DNA of 64,000 nt from Bacteroidia bacterium (lineage in GTDB: Bacteria > Bacteroidota > Bacteroidia > UKL13-3), in NCBI GenBank assembly GCA_019695215.1, contig JAIBAK010000011.1:20452-84451 (forward strand), in the 5' to 3' direction. Positions within the stretch are counted from its first letter, which is position 1. Every line of letters starts with the position of its first letter. The translations under genes were made by a program, and so were the position numbers. The notes under the pieces were generated by a model. That model did not search any database and was not told the origin of the DNA. It saw nothing but the letters and a program-made list of their open reading frames with translations. Shown here in pieces: positions 29,445-39,277 of this stretch.

Positions 29445-29535
29445 GATATTACCTTCAATTTCAGTTACAAAATGTTTTCCGGTAATCTTTCACCATAATC
29501 CCGAAAACGTTAATTTGCACCTCCCGTAACAACCC

Positions 29536-31452
29536 ATGATACCACAGCCAAAAGTTGAAGAAATCATTAATGCTTCCCGCATTGAGGAAGTGGTGGGCGA
29601 TTACGTAAACTTAAAAAAACGGGGAGCCAATTTACTTGGGCTTTGTCCGTTTCACAATGAAAAAACTCCCTCCTTCACGGTTTCTCCCGCCAAAGGAATT
29701 TACAAATGTTTTGGCTGCGGAAAAGCAGGCGACAGTGTAAGGTTCATCATGGAACATGATAGCCTCAGTTATCCCGATGCCCTGAAATACTTAGCCAATA
29801 AATACAATATTGAAGTAGAAGAAATAAAACTGAGTGACGAGGCACTGCAATCGCAAAACGAGCGGGAAAGCGTGCTCATTGCCCTCCGGTTTGCTTCTGA
29901 TTATTTCACGCAACAGTTATGGGAAGATGAAGAAGGACAAACCGTAGGACTCTCCTACTTTGAAGAACGAGGTTTCCGCCACGAAACCATTCGTAAATTC
30001 GGGTTAGGCTACAGCAAGGAAGGCTGGAATCATTTTTACGATCATGCCATTGCATCGGGTTACAAGGAAGAGTATTTAAAACGGGCCGGGCTTATCACCA
30101 TTACTGAACAAGGAAAAATATTTGATTTGTTCAGAGGAAGGGTAATGTTTCCGGTGCACGACCTGAGCGGGCGCGTGGTGGCCTTTGGCGGGCGCATCAT
30201 GAAAAAGGATCCGAAAGCGCCCAAATATGTAAACTCCCCCGAAACAGAAGTATATCATAAAAGCGACATTCTGTATGGATACTTTTTCGCAAAACAGGAA
30301 ATACGCAAACAGGACCGTTGCTATCTGGTGGAAGGATACACCGATGTTATCACATTACATCAGGGTGGAATTGAAAACGTAGTTGCTTCATCAGGCACTT
30401 CGCTCACTGAAGGACAGATTAAACTCATTAAACGTTTTACCGAAAATGTAACCGTGCTATATGACGGAGACCCGGCAGGATTGAAAGCTTCGTTGCGCGG
30501 GGTAGACATGATTTTGGAGCAGGGGCTGAACGTAAAAGTGGTTACATTTCCGGAGGGAGAAGACCCCGACTCCTATTGTAAAGCACAAGGCGGAGAAGCC
30601 TTTTCTCAGTACATAAAATCAAATGAAAAGGATTTTATCATTTTCAAATCAAATCTGCTGCTGGCCGATGCAGCCAACGACCCGGTAAAACGGGCCGAAG
30701 TAATCAGAGATATTGTTGAAAGCATTTCCAAAATCCCGGATAATATAAAACGTTCGGTATTTGTAAAAGAGTGCAGCAAACTGCTCGACATAAACGAACA
30801 GGTTTTAATCAATGAGCTGAATAAAATTTTCAGAAACCGGAGAAAAGAAGAAAAAGAACTCATTAAACCCACTCAGGAAGAACCACTAAACTACGAGGAA
30901 CTGCTTGAACAAAACGAAGTCGAGTTTAGAAGTAAAGAGAATCAGGAACGTGACATCATTCGCATTCTGATACAAAATGGCTTTGAATTGCTTGAAGAAA
31001 ATAAAAACATAGCTTCTTTTATTCTCGAAGAATTTGAAGCCCATGAACTGAATTTTGATAATGTTTTGTATCAAAAAATTATGGATGCGGTAAAAGAAGT
31101 AATTGCTCAAAATCAAACCATAAATCATCAATGGTTTATAACACACGAGGATGAACACATAAGCCGGTTTGCTTCCGATATTTTACTTAGCCGGCATGAG
31201 TTAAGCAAAAAATGGGGCGACCGTTATGCCCATCTGGACGGGGAACGTGAAGAATTTTTAAGACGTGACCTTCATGCATCGCTAACCCGTTTAAAGCTAA
31301 AACGCATTGATGACTTATTGAATGAAAATCTGGAGCAAATAAAACAAGCCGAAACAGAAGAACAAATAAATGAGGCCATGCAAGTACATCAGTACCTAAC
31401 TGAGATGCGCAAAGGGCTAAGTGATGAAATGGGTACAGTGGTAGTGAAGTAG
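29536..31452 (+). CDS. dnaG: DNA primase
   Basis: 638 residues. The CHC2-type zinc ligands Cys37, His40, Cys58 and Cys61 are in place (CPFH...CFGC), the RNA polymerase core follows, and the TOPRIM motifs VEGYTDVI and DGDPAG are intact. It synthesises RNA primers at the fork. The C-terminal helicase-binding part (from about 450) is Glu/Lys-rich and divergent, as usual in the family. Length is normal. Confidence 0.96.
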   Translation: MIPQPKVEEIINASRIEEVVGDYVNLKKRGANLLGLCPFHNEKTPSFTVSPAKGIYKCFGCGKAGDSVRFIMEHDSLSYPDALKYLANKYNIEVEEIKLSDEALQSQNERESVLIALRFASDYFTQQLWEDEEGQTVGLSYFEERGFRHETIRKFGLGYSKEGWNHFYDHAIASGYKEEYLKRAGLITITEQGKIFDLFRGRVMFPVHDLSGRVVAFGGRIMKKDPKAPKYVNSPETEVYHKSDILYGYFFAKQEIRKQDRCYLVEGYTDVITLHQGGIENVVASSGTSLTEGQIKLIKRFTENVTVLYDGDPAGLKASLRGVDMILEQGLNVKVVTFPEGEDPDSYCKAQGGEAFSQYIKSNEKDFIIFKSNLLLADAANDPVKRAEVIRDIVESISKIPDNIKRSVFVKECSKLLDINEQVLINELNKIFRNRRKEEKELIKPTQEEPLNYEELLEQNEVEFRSKENQERDIIRILIQNGFELLEENKNIASFILEEFEAHELNFDNVLYQKIMDAVKEVIAQNQTINHQWFITHEDEHISRFASDILLSRHELSKKWGDRYAHLDGEREEFLRRDLHASLTRLKLKRIDDLLNENLEQIKQAETEEQINEAMQVHQYLTEMRKGLSDEMGTVVVK

Positions 31453-31573
31453 TTTATTAATGACTATATACCCTACGTGATCTTCGGGATTTTTACAAAT
31501 TCACTCGATAATAAAATATTCAAAAATTGCCTCCCGCTTCCTTAAAAATGGCTTTCCGGTGAGCATAACTAAA

Positions 31574-32749
31574 TCAGGATTGTTCAGCCAGTTTATCTTT
31601 TCGTCTTGTTCCGCTATACAATTCAATTTTAAGTAATCGACATTCTAATGCCCCATTGAATAATTTAATTCTGCGTGAAGGATTGAGGCGAATAGCTTTT
31701 ACCGCTTCCATATTTGAGGTAATAATCCATGCCTCATATCCGGCCCATTTCTTTTTGAGTGTATCCCCGATTGATTTGTACAAGGCCATAATATCTTCGT
31801 CTTTATCCATGCGCTCGCCATAAGGAGGGTTTATTACTAATATTCCCCCGCCATCAGGAACTTCCAAATCATCAAATGCCGAAGTACGAATAGTGATTAC
31901 ATCATCCACTTTGGCTTCATGAATATTTACGATAGCCTTACGCGCCACGTTCTTTGATATTTCACCACCTAATATTTTAACCCTATCTCCTTCCTTTATT
32001 TTGGCCACAGCCGAGTCGAGTATTTTATTCCAGAGTTCTTCATCAAAGTTTTTCCATCGCATAAAACCAAATGATTTGCGGTAATAACCTGCCGGAATAT
32101 TTAAAGCCTGCAGGGCCGCCTCAATCAAAATGGTTCCCGAGCCGCACATTGGGTCGACAAAATTACGGAAACCATCCCAGCCCGTAAGTTTTACAATACC
32201 CGCTGCCAGTACTTCATTTATTGGAGCCAGATTGGTCATATCACGGTATCCGCGTTTATGCAGGGATTCTCCCGAACTGTCTAAAGAAATCATACAGGTA
32301 TCCTGCGATACAAACAAATGAATGCGTAAGGTGGGTTGATCCAAATCAACAGACGGGCGCTTGTTATATTTTTCCCGGAACTGGTCTACAATAGCATCTT
32401 TGGTTTTTTGAGAAAGAAACTGCGAGTGATTAAACAATTCCGAATTGAGCGAACAATTAACCGCGAGTGTATCGTCAACGCCCATATAAGTTTCCCAGTT
32501 TATATTTTTTATTTCATCATATAAATCCTGCTCATTGCGCACATGAAAGGTTTTTATAGGAACCAAAATGCGAAGTGCGGTGTATAAGCACAAATTAGCT
32601 TTGTACATAAAGCCGATATCTCCCACAAAACTTACAGCCCGGTTGTGCTGCTCTACATCGCGCGCACCAAGTTTTCGCAATTCGGTAGCCAGCACTTCTT
32701 CCAAACCAAACATGGTTTGCGCGGTCATTTTATAATCTCCTGATGCCAT
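31574..32749 (-). CDS. THUMP-domain rRNA methyltransferase (RlmL-type)
   Basis: 391 residues. An N-terminal THUMP RNA-binding region (about 45-155) is followed by a SAM-dependent methyltransferase domain with the amino-methyltransferase motif NPPYGERM at about 306-313 and the SAM-binding MCGSGTILIEAAL near 203. This is the architecture of RlmL, which makes m2G2445 in 23S rRNA; the separate RlmK half of the E. coli fusion is absent, as in most bacteria. It converges on dnaG across 121 bases in which I see no gene. Confidence 0.88.
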   Translation of the reverse strand: MASGDYKMTAQTMFGLEEVLATELRKLGARDVEQHNRAVSFVGDIGFMYKANLCLYTALRILVPIKTFHVRNEQDLYDEIKNINWETYMGVDDTLAVNCSLNSELFNHSQFLSQKTKDAIVDQFREKYNKRPSVDLDQPTLRIHLFVSQDTCMISLDSSGESLHKRGYRDMTNLAPINEVLAAGIVKLTGWDGFRNFVDPMCGSGTILIEAALQALNIPAGYYRKSFGFMRWKNFDEELWNKILDSAVAKIKEGDRVKILGGEISKNVARKAIVNIHEAKVDDVITIRTSAFDDLEVPDGGGILVINPPYGERMDKDEDIMALYKSIGDTLKKKWAGYEAWIITSNMEAVKAIRLNPSRRIKLFNGALECRLLKIELYSGTRRKDKLAEQS

Positions 32750-32853
32750 ACTTCCTTATTTCGCACAAAAGTAAGGTTATTCAGCTAAAGTAACTCCCCA
32801 TGGTTCATCAGTACTAAATACTCTGAGTTGCTGAAGAATTAAACAACAATATG

Positions 32854-32861
32854 TACTTTTG
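32854..32861 (+). promoter_or_regulatory. Candidate -7 promoter element for the lipid kinase
   Basis: TACTTTTG matches TAnnTTTG exactly and overlaps the first possible codons of the following ORF. A TTG at 32828 lies 23 bases upstream, slightly more than the usual spacing. It argues for translation starting at GTG 32866 rather than ATG 32851. Confidence 0.4.
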
Positions 32862-32865
32862 CCAA

Positions 32866-33741
32866 GTGAGAAAAAAAATAACGTTCATTATCAACCCCAT
32901 TTCAGGCGGTATCAGCAAAAAAACACTGCCCGATATTATTGAGCGTCATCTGAATCATGAGCTTTATCAAGCCGAAATTCTTTTTACCCAAAAAGCCGAT
33001 GATACCCGCCTCCTTACTCTTCAGTCAATTGAAAAATTAACTAATATTATTGTAGCCGCTGGCGGAGACGGAACCATAAATCAGGTTGCAAAATGCCTGA
33101 TCAATAAACCAATTTCGCTTGGCATCATTCCTCAGGGATCTGGAAATGGTTTTGCCCGTTATCTTAAAATTCCTCTGACTGCCGGGCAGGCTATTAACGT
33201 GCTGAACCACGGAAAAAGCAAGACAATTGATACGGCCATGGCTAATGAACATTTTTTTGTAAATGTTTCGGGTGTGGGTTTTGACGCCCATGTGGCCGCC
33301 CAATTCGCTAATGCCTCAAAACGGGGTTTCTGGTCGTATGCAAAAATTACCGTAAATGAATTCCGCAACTATCAATTGCAAAACTACTATCTGGAAATTG
33401 ACGGAAAAACATATAACAAACGTGCCTTTTTAATTACCTTCTCCAATGGCGACCAATATGGAAACAATGCTTTTATTGCTCCGGGAGCCGATATGCAGGA
33501 TGGTTTGCTTGATATTGCGATTTTAAAAAATGTTAAGGTAACCACTATGCCCCGATTAGCCTTTGAAATGTTTACTCAGCGTTTTAATCGCTCGAAAGAT
33601 GTAGAGATAGTGAAAGGGAAACACATCAGGGTGTTGCGCGAAAATGCCGGCATGGTGAATATAGATGGTGAGCCTTTCGAAATGGGAAAAGAAATAATGA
33701 TTAAAGTAATCCCTTCCTCTCTGAGCGTAGTAGTTCCTTAA
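32866..33741 (+). CDS. YegS/BmrU-type lipid kinase
   Basis: 291 residues from GTG 32866, giving the classic beginning RKKITFIINPISGG. An ATG at 32851 adds five residues but sits upstream of a promoter box, so I prefer the GTG. The diacylglycerol-kinase catalytic motifs are present: GGDGTINQV, PQGSGNGFAR and GDGxx-like GADMQDGLLDI. It phosphorylates lipids, perhaps diacylglycerol or undecaprenol. It converges on the T9SS gene with 1 base between stops. Confidence 0.9.
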   Translation: MRKKITFIINPISGGISKKTLPDIIERHLNHELYQAEILFTQKADDTRLLTLQSIEKLTNIIVAAGGDGTINQVAKCLINKPISLGIIPQGSGNGFARYLKIPLTAGQAINVLNHGKSKTIDTAMANEHFFVNVSGVGFDAHVAAQFANASKRGFWSYAKITVNEFRNYQLQNYYLEIDGKTYNKRAFLITFSNGDQYGNNAFIAPGADMQDGLLDIAILKNVKVTTMPRLAFEMFTQRFNRSKDVEIVKGKHIRVLRENAGMVNIDGEPFEMGKEIMIKVIPSSLSVVVP

Positions 33742-33742
33742 G

Positions 33743-36700
33743 TTATTTCACCAATTTTACCTGCTGCAACCCGTCATTTGTTATCAAACGCAACAAATAA
33801 ACTCCCGAAGGTAAATAACCCAATCCGGATAACTGAAATCTGTTATCACTGTCCGAACTAATGACCACATGCCATTCGTTTCCTTTCATATCAATAAGTG
33901 CCATCGACTGCATCTTTTTTTCTAAAGATAACTGAACAACAATCTTATCAGAAAACGGATTGGGATAGACAAAATCCTGATTCATTTTTTCATTTTCCTG
34001 CTGTTGAACTGAAACTATGGAAGAGTAATCGAAGTCACCATTGTAATCTACCTGCTTAATCCGGTAAAATAAAACCGGCCATTGAGTCTCAACAGTATTA
34101 TCAGTAAACAAATAAGTTGAAACCGAATTGGTAGTTCCTTTAGCAAGTATATTGCCTACGGTTTCAAAATCAACCCCGTTAACCGAACGCTGAATTTCGA
34201 AATAGTCATTATTGATTTCGCTTGAAGTAATCCAGTTTATGTCAACACTACCATCTGGTAAACGTTTGGCCGAAACATTTAGCCACGTTACGGGAAGTGC
34301 GGAGGACTCTCCTGCGGTAAAATCGGAAAACCCGGTAACTGTACCGGTAATGAGGTTTGATGCCGCTGTTACACCTCCCAGATTTATCCAACTTCCTGAA
34401 GAAAACTTACCACCTACAAGATTGGTTTCGGTGCCGTTAATGTCAGCATCAAGATAGGTAGATGAAACAGTACAGGAAAAACTGCTGATATTACTTTGAG
34501 TAACGGACCAGTAGCGTGTCAGAAAATCGGTAGTGGAGGTATTTGACGGGTGCTTCGCATCACTCAGATTAACTCCGGCCAATGCTCCCGAGCCAAAAGT
34601 TCCGGAAGTAAAATTTAAAGTAATCGGAGAAAACTCAAAAGTACCTATATCATCTCCCACCGGAAAAGTGAATGAACCCGATGAAGTGAATTTTTTTCTG
34701 AGCTGACCTGTTCCGGTAGCAATAATCATTTTTGATGCGGATGGAGTCCCATTAATGGTTGCCGCTGATTCGAGTGTGCAATTGAAACTCCCTAAAAACA
34801 AATTTCCGTTTGAAAGAATAAGTGTGTTGGTTACGGTAACATCTCCGTTTAACTGAGTTCCCTGATTGCGGTTAATATTTAAGTTGGCAAATGTGCCCCC
34901 GTTTAATTGAAAAGTACGGCTGGTGCCTGCAATTTCCAGCTCAGAACCGGTTGTACTCCCGTCAATAGTTGAGGTGTTTACCAATGTTACCCCATTCACA
35001 GTTAACTTAAAACCATTCAGATTAATTGTTGCATTAGAAAAATTGACATTTGTAATTGACAAGCTGGCCCCCAGAGATACAATATCGGAAGCGGTGCGTG
35101 TTACATTAAGCACAGCCAATCCGTTTACAAAAGCAGGGATAGTAATATTCCCTGTTCCGCTTAGCAGCAATTCTGATTTTGGGGTTGAGGAAACAACACC
35201 ACCGGTAAATGTTCCTCCTGAAGTTATTCCTCCTGCAACTTCAAGTGTAAAATATTTACCAAGAGTCAGTCCGTTTCCAGATGTAACCGATAATGTACCA
35301 CTAACTGCAAAATCACTCTCAAGAGTTAGAGTTTTATTTCCGGTAACAGTTAAATTCTGAAAGGTTGTTTTATGCGAACTATACAAACTGCCTGCACCCG
35401 GAGAAATAAATGTGAGGTTTGCCCCAACAGATGTACTGCCCGAAATGGTTGAAGGAGGAATAATAATTTTATCCCCATCTGATGATGCAGAAAGAGCGTT
35501 AGCAAATGAGGAATAATTTCCCTGATAAGTATTGGAACTGTTCAATCGTATAAATTCTCCTGTTGTTAAGGTTCCTGATATGGTACTGCTTCCACTGCTG
35601 TTGGGAGTCGATACATCAACCGGCCCGGAAAAGGCGGTATTTGTACCTGCTGCCCCACCGCCAAAATAACAATTCACCACATTAATGTTGCGGGTAGTAA
35701 CATTTCGAACTCCAAAATGATTATATGTTTGATAAGTGCCTCCGGTATTGGATTGAATAATACAGTTCCGGATTTCCATCGTACCACTTCCATAGGAGGC
35801 ATTTTCTCCCGAACCTGTACCTGATCCGTTATTTGATTCGCCAAAACGTATACCTGCATTATTGTTTTTGAAGATACAGCCATTGATACTAAATGTTCCG
35901 CTAAAAGAAGCGGGCGTACCTGCATAGCTGCCAAAATCTCTTGATTTAAATAATATAGCTGCTCCGTTTACATCAGTTCCGGAATTTGGAATGGCGCAGG
36001 CATTAAAATAAGAATTCTTAATTTGAATAGCTCCACTGTAAGTATTCCACTTCAAATTAATATCAATTGCTGCCGGGTGTCCGTAAGTAGTTTTACCAAC
36101 ATCGTTAAACGAACAGTTTTCTACGGTGAGATTATCAATTCTCTCCGCATAAATAGCCTTATTTCCCATATCAATAAATGTGCAGTTAGTGAACGTAATA
36201 TTATCTGCATTCACTTTAGAAGAAGGTACAGAACCCTGAGCTATATAGACTCCAATAAAATCCTCAGAAAACACACAATTTCTGAAAGAAACATTGTAAA
36301 GATTCTTCCCGTTGTCAGATCGGAAAACATGCCCGTTTTCACCGGAAGTATATTTGGCAGTCCAGCTCCAAACCTTGCTTATATTACACTTTTCAATTTC
36401 AATTCCTGATGCCTGATCTGCATTTTTCCAGACTTGCTGAAAATAGGTTGAATCTCCCACAACAGAAAGATTATAAAAAAAAGAATTACTGTCAACCTGA
36501 TCAAAAAAATACGAAAACGCTGATATGTAAAGATTCCAAACCTCCATTCTGTTGGTTGAGGATGCCCCTTTTGCCATGGTTAAAAAGGTACTTCCTGAAC
36601 CTGCTCCTGATATAACAGTTGAAGTGGCTGGATTAGTTCCATTGCCTGAACCAATAATCTTTAAATATTTTGTTCCTAAATTAATTCCGCTAAATCCTGA

Positions 36701-36919
36701 ACCCGAAAAACTGCCGGGACCAATTTGAATAATATCTCCGGCCGATGCCGCACTAACTGCTGCCGACAAGGTGGCTTTGGCACCTGCGGATGTATTGCTG
36801 TTGCCGACATTTCCATCATTGCCATCGCTCCGTACATAATAAATACTTTGAGCCGATGCCTGTAAAGAAAACAATACGAATAATAAGGGTAGGTGATATT
36901 TTTTATGCATATTTCTCAA
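33743..36919 (-). CDS. T9SS-exported right-handed beta-helix protein
   Basis: 1058 residues with a signal peptide (ending ASAQ at about 24). The N-terminal third is a parallel beta-helix of the pectate-lyase/Nos type (repeats such as NADNITFTNCTFIDMGNKAI, NLTVENCSFNDVGK). Ser/Thr-rich beta segments follow, and the last 90 residues are a type A T9SS sorting domain, ending GVYLLRLITNDGLQQVKLVK. It is therefore secreted through the type IX system to the surface or medium. No catalytic residues can be assigned; adhesion or polysaccharide binding are possibilities. Confidence 0.9.
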   Translation of the reverse strand: MRNMHKKYHLPLLFVLFSLQASAQSIYYVRSDGNDGNVGNSNTSAGAKATLSAAVSAASAGDIIQIGPGSFSGSGFSGINLGTKYLKIIGSGNGTNPATSTVISGAGSGSTFLTMAKGASSTNRMEVWNLYISAFSYFFDQVDSNSFFYNLSVVGDSTYFQQVWKNADQASGIEIEKCNISKVWSWTAKYTSGENGHVFRSDNGKNLYNVSFRNCVFSEDFIGVYIAQGSVPSSKVNADNITFTNCTFIDMGNKAIYAERIDNLTVENCSFNDVGKTTYGHPAAIDINLKWNTYSGAIQIKNSYFNACAIPNSGTDVNGAAILFKSRDFGSYAGTPASFSGTFSINGCIFKNNNAGIRFGESNNGSGTGSGENASYGSGTMEIRNCIIQSNTGGTYQTYNHFGVRNVTTRNINVVNCYFGGGAAGTNTAFSGPVDVSTPNSSGSSTISGTLTTGEFIRLNSSNTYQGNYSSFANALSASSDGDKIIIPPSTISGSTSVGANLTFISPGAGSLYSSHKTTFQNLTVTGNKTLTLESDFAVSGTLSVTSGNGLTLGKYFTLEVAGGITSGGTFTGGVVSSTPKSELLLSGTGNITIPAFVNGLAVLNVTRTASDIVSLGASLSITNVNFSNATINLNGFKLTVNGVTLVNTSTIDGSTTGSELEIAGTSRTFQLNGGTFANLNINRNQGTQLNGDVTVTNTLILSNGNLFLGSFNCTLESAATINGTPSASKMIIATGTGQLRKKFTSSGSFTFPVGDDIGTFEFSPITLNFTSGTFGSGALAGVNLSDAKHPSNTSTTDFLTRYWSVTQSNISSFSCTVSSTYLDADINGTETNLVGGKFSSGSWINLGGVTAASNLITGTVTGFSDFTAGESSALPVTWLNVSAKRLPDGSVDINWITSSEINNDYFEIQRSVNGVDFETVGNILAKGTTNSVSTYLFTDNTVETQWPVLFYRIKQVDYNGDFDYSSIVSVQQQENEKMNQDFVYPNPFSDKIVVQLSLEKKMQSMALIDMKGNEWHVVISSDSDNRFQLSGLGYLPSGVYLLRLITNDGLQQVKLVK

Positions 36920-36964
36920 ATCTACCCTAAATGAGTTAAAAAAATCAGGCTACTATCGCGAAAC

Positions 36965-36995
36965 TTGCAAATTGCCAGTTAAATACCCATTTTTG
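36965..36995 (+). promoter_or_regulatory. Candidate promoter of the SUI1 gene
   Basis: TTG (36965-36967), 20 bases, then CATTTTTG (36988-36995), a near match to TAnnTTTG with one mismatch. The element ends 8 bases before the ATG. Confidence 0.45.
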
Positions 36996-37003
36996 CAGGA
37001 CGA

Positions 37004-37345
37004 ATGAATCATAAACGTAAAACGGGAGATGGAATTGTGTATTCAACTGATAGCAGTTTTGAATACAGGAGCGATGATACTGAGGAAACAGAAAGCCTTC
37101 CTCCTCAAAAACAAAATTTAAAAATTTACCTTGAAAGGTTAGGAGGCGGAAAAATGGTTTCCCGCATTTCGGGATTTGTTGGAAATGAGGCCGACCTGAA
37201 TGAGTTAGGTAAAATATTAAAACAAAAATGTGGTGTAGGCGGCTCGGTAAAAAATGGGGAAATTCTACTACAGGGTGATCACCGGGATAAAATTCTTACA
37301 GCACTTTCACAATCGGGATACAAAGCTAAAAAAGCGGGCGGGTAA
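37004..37345 (+). CDS. yciH: SUI1/eIF1-family translation factor (YciH-like)
   Basis: 113 residues. The C-terminal SUI1 domain runs from about 42 to 113 (GGGKMVSRISGFVGNEADL, KQKCGVGGSVKNGEILLQG, GYKAKKAGG). It is related to eukaryotic initiation factor eIF1; bacterial YciH discriminates against non-standard initiation. The N-terminal 40 residues are charged and probably disordered. It is a single gene with its own promoter-like element. Confidence 0.9.
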   Translation: MNHKRKTGDGIVYSTDSSFEYRSDDTEETESLPPQKQNLKIYLERLGGGKMVSRISGFVGNEADLNELGKILKQKCGVGGSVKNGEILLQGDHRDKILTALSQSGYKAKKAGG

Positions 37346-37512
37346 TATTGTCTGAGATTAACATTCTGTCAGGTCATTTAATACTTCTTGTAACCAGAAT
37401 CGTTCGGTATTATCCGGTGAAATAATTAGGAATGCTTGGCCACAAAAAAGTAAGTTTAAGTTGATAGCCTCTTAATTTTCAATGGATTAAAGCAATTTGT
37501 TGAAGATTTAAA

Positions 37513-37529
37513 TTTCTGTTTAACAGAAA
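37513..37529. promoter_or_regulatory. Perfect dyad upstream of pckA, possible operator
   Basis: TTTCTGT-TTA-ACAGAAA is a 17-bp palindrome with 7-bp arms, centred about 100 bases before the pckA start. It is the only dyad I noticed in the 273-base gap. There is no evidence for a particular regulator; the assignment as an operator is inference. Confidence 0.3.
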
Positions 37530-37618
37530 CTTACATATTACGCGGTCAAAGCTGAGTTAAATCATTCTTACAATAGAATTGGAATAGCTATTTTCGCTGC
37601 TTTCATCCATAAAAAGAA

Positions 37619-39217
37619 ATGAGTACTACACAATCTGTAATTGAGAAAATTATGAGCAAGGCAGGTACGGTTCACATGAACCTGAAGCCTGCTGAATTAG
37701 TTGCTGCATCCATTAAGCGTGGCGAAGGAGTGTTAACTGATACGGGAGCCTTAATGGCCGACACGGGTGAGTTCACCGGTCGTTCACCGAAAGATAAATT
37801 TTCGGTAGTTGACAGCAAAACCGAAAACACGGTATGGTGGGGCGATGTGAATCAAAAATTTGATCCGGCCAAATTTGAGAAATTGCTTAACAAAGTAATT
37901 GATCACCTTGGTGGCAAAGAAATTTTTGCGCGTGATGCTTATGCCTGTGCCGACCCCTCATACAAATTAAACATTCGTGTATTTACCGAAACCGCGTTTA
38001 ATAATTTGTTTTGCCACAACCTCTTTTTAAGACCTGAGGGAGAAGAAGCAAAAAACTTTACCCCTGAGTGGTTAATTATTAATGCCCCAAGTTTTAAAGC
38101 TGTACCTGCCGAAGACGGAACGCGTCAGCATAATTTCTCCATCATTGATTTCAGCCGTAAAATTATTTTGATTGGCGGAAGCGGATATACCGGAGAAATG
38201 AAAAAAGGAATCTTCACTGTGCTCAACTATATTTTGCCTGAAGAAAAGGGTGTACTCTCTATGCACTGCTCGGCTAATATTGGAGAAAAAGGAGATACCG
38301 CCATTTTCTTTGGACTGTCAGGAACCGGTAAAACTACTTTATCGGCCGACCCTCACCGTAAATTAATCGGAGATGATGAGCACGGATGGGCCGATAGCAG
38401 CGTGTTCAATTTTGAAGGAGGTTGCTATGCCAAATGCGTTGACCTAACTAAGGAAAAAGAACCACAAATTTTTGATGCCATCAAATTTGGTTCGCTGCTT
38501 GAAAATACCCGTTTCATTCCGGGTACCAACACGGTTGATTACACCAATATTTCGGTAACTGAAAATACACGCGCTGCATATCCAATTTACCTCATCGACA
38601 ATATTGCGGTACCTTCCATTGGAAAAACACCTGAAAATATTTTCTTCCTTACTGCCGATGCTTTTGGTGTGTTACCTCCCATCTCTAAATTAAACCCGCA
38701 GCAGGCCATGTACCACTTTATTAGCGGATACACTGCTAAGGTTGCCGGAACTGAAGCAGGAGTTACCGAACCACAAGCCACCTTCTCGGCCTGTTTTGGA
38801 AAAGCATTTTTACCATTACATCCGGGTAAATATGCCAAAATGCTTGGTGCCAAATTAAAAGCACATACCGAAATAAATGTGTGGCTGGTAAACACCGGCT
38901 GGACAGGCGGACCATACGGAATAGGCTCAAGAATGAAACTTGCTTACACCCGCGCCATGATTACCGCAGCATTAAAAGGTGAATTAAATCATGTAGCATA
39001 TGAAGCTCACCCTGTATTTGGCATTCAAATGCCTAAGACCTGCCCTAACGCACCATCAGAAATTCTGAATCCGCGCAACACCTGGAGTGATAAGGCTGCG
39101 TATGATGCAAAGGCAAATCATCTGGCCGAATTGTTTAACAAAAATTTCACCCAATATGCCGATGGTGTAGATGCTGAAATTTTGAGTGCCGCACCCAAAG
39201 CCTCTCAAAACGCCTAA
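37619..39217 (+). CDS. pckA: Phosphoenolpyruvate carboxykinase (ATP)
   Basis: 532 residues. It converts oxaloacetate to phosphoenolpyruvate with ATP, the first committed gluconeogenic step. The P-loop GLSGTGKTTLSAD and the substrate/metal motifs TGRSPKDKF and CSANIGEKGD are intact. The gene stands alone with a 273-base upstream region containing a dyad (37513-37529), and it ends in a strong intrinsic terminator, so it is transcribed as a single cistron. Confidence 0.97.
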   Translation: MSTTQSVIEKIMSKAGTVHMNLKPAELVAASIKRGEGVLTDTGALMADTGEFTGRSPKDKFSVVDSKTENTVWWGDVNQKFDPAKFEKLLNKVIDHLGGKEIFARDAYACADPSYKLNIRVFTETAFNNLFCHNLFLRPEGEEAKNFTPEWLIINAPSFKAVPAEDGTRQHNFSIIDFSRKIILIGGSGYTGEMKKGIFTVLNYILPEEKGVLSMHCSANIGEKGDTAIFFGLSGTGKTTLSADPHRKLIGDDEHGWADSSVFNFEGGCYAKCVDLTKEKEPQIFDAIKFGSLLENTRFIPGTNTVDYTNISVTENTRAAYPIYLIDNIAVPSIGKTPENIFFLTADAFGVLPPISKLNPQQAMYHFISGYTAKVAGTEAGVTEPQATFSACFGKAFLPLHPGKYAKMLGAKLKAHTEINVWLVNTGWTGGPYGIGSRMKLAYTRAMITAALKGELNHVAYEAHPVFGIQMPKTCPNAPSEILNPRNTWSDKAAYDAKANHLAELFNKNFTQYADGVDAEILSAAPKASQNA

Positions 39218-39237
39218 TTAATCTGATACTACATCCC

Positions 39238-39245
39238 TATATTTG
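39238..39245 (+). promoter_or_regulatory. Candidate -7 promoter element for rsmE
   Basis: TATATTTG is an exact TAnnTTTG match located between the pckA stop and the terminator hairpin. The expected transcription start, 5-7 bases downstream, falls inside the 5' arm of that hairpin. No clear -33 element is seen. Confidence 0.4.
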
Positions 39246-39246
39246 T

Positions 39247-39277
39247 AAGGACGCTGTTGCCAGCGTCCTTATTTTTT
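39247..39277 (+). terminator. Intrinsic terminator of pckA
   Basis: A perfect 10-bp stem (39247-39256 with 39261-39270), a TTGC loop and a run of six T (39272-39277). It lies 29 bases after the pckA stop, and the T run directly abuts the rsmE ATG at 39278. Confidence 0.9.

Noticed and set aside
34923..35360. Plus-strand ORF of 145 codons in the T9SS gene
   Set aside because: Antisense to a Ser/Thr-rich region, so long open frames are expected by composition.
39257..39277. rsmE starting at TTG 39257
   Set aside because: The codon is in the loop of the pckA terminator; the ATG at 39278 begins the family sequence.
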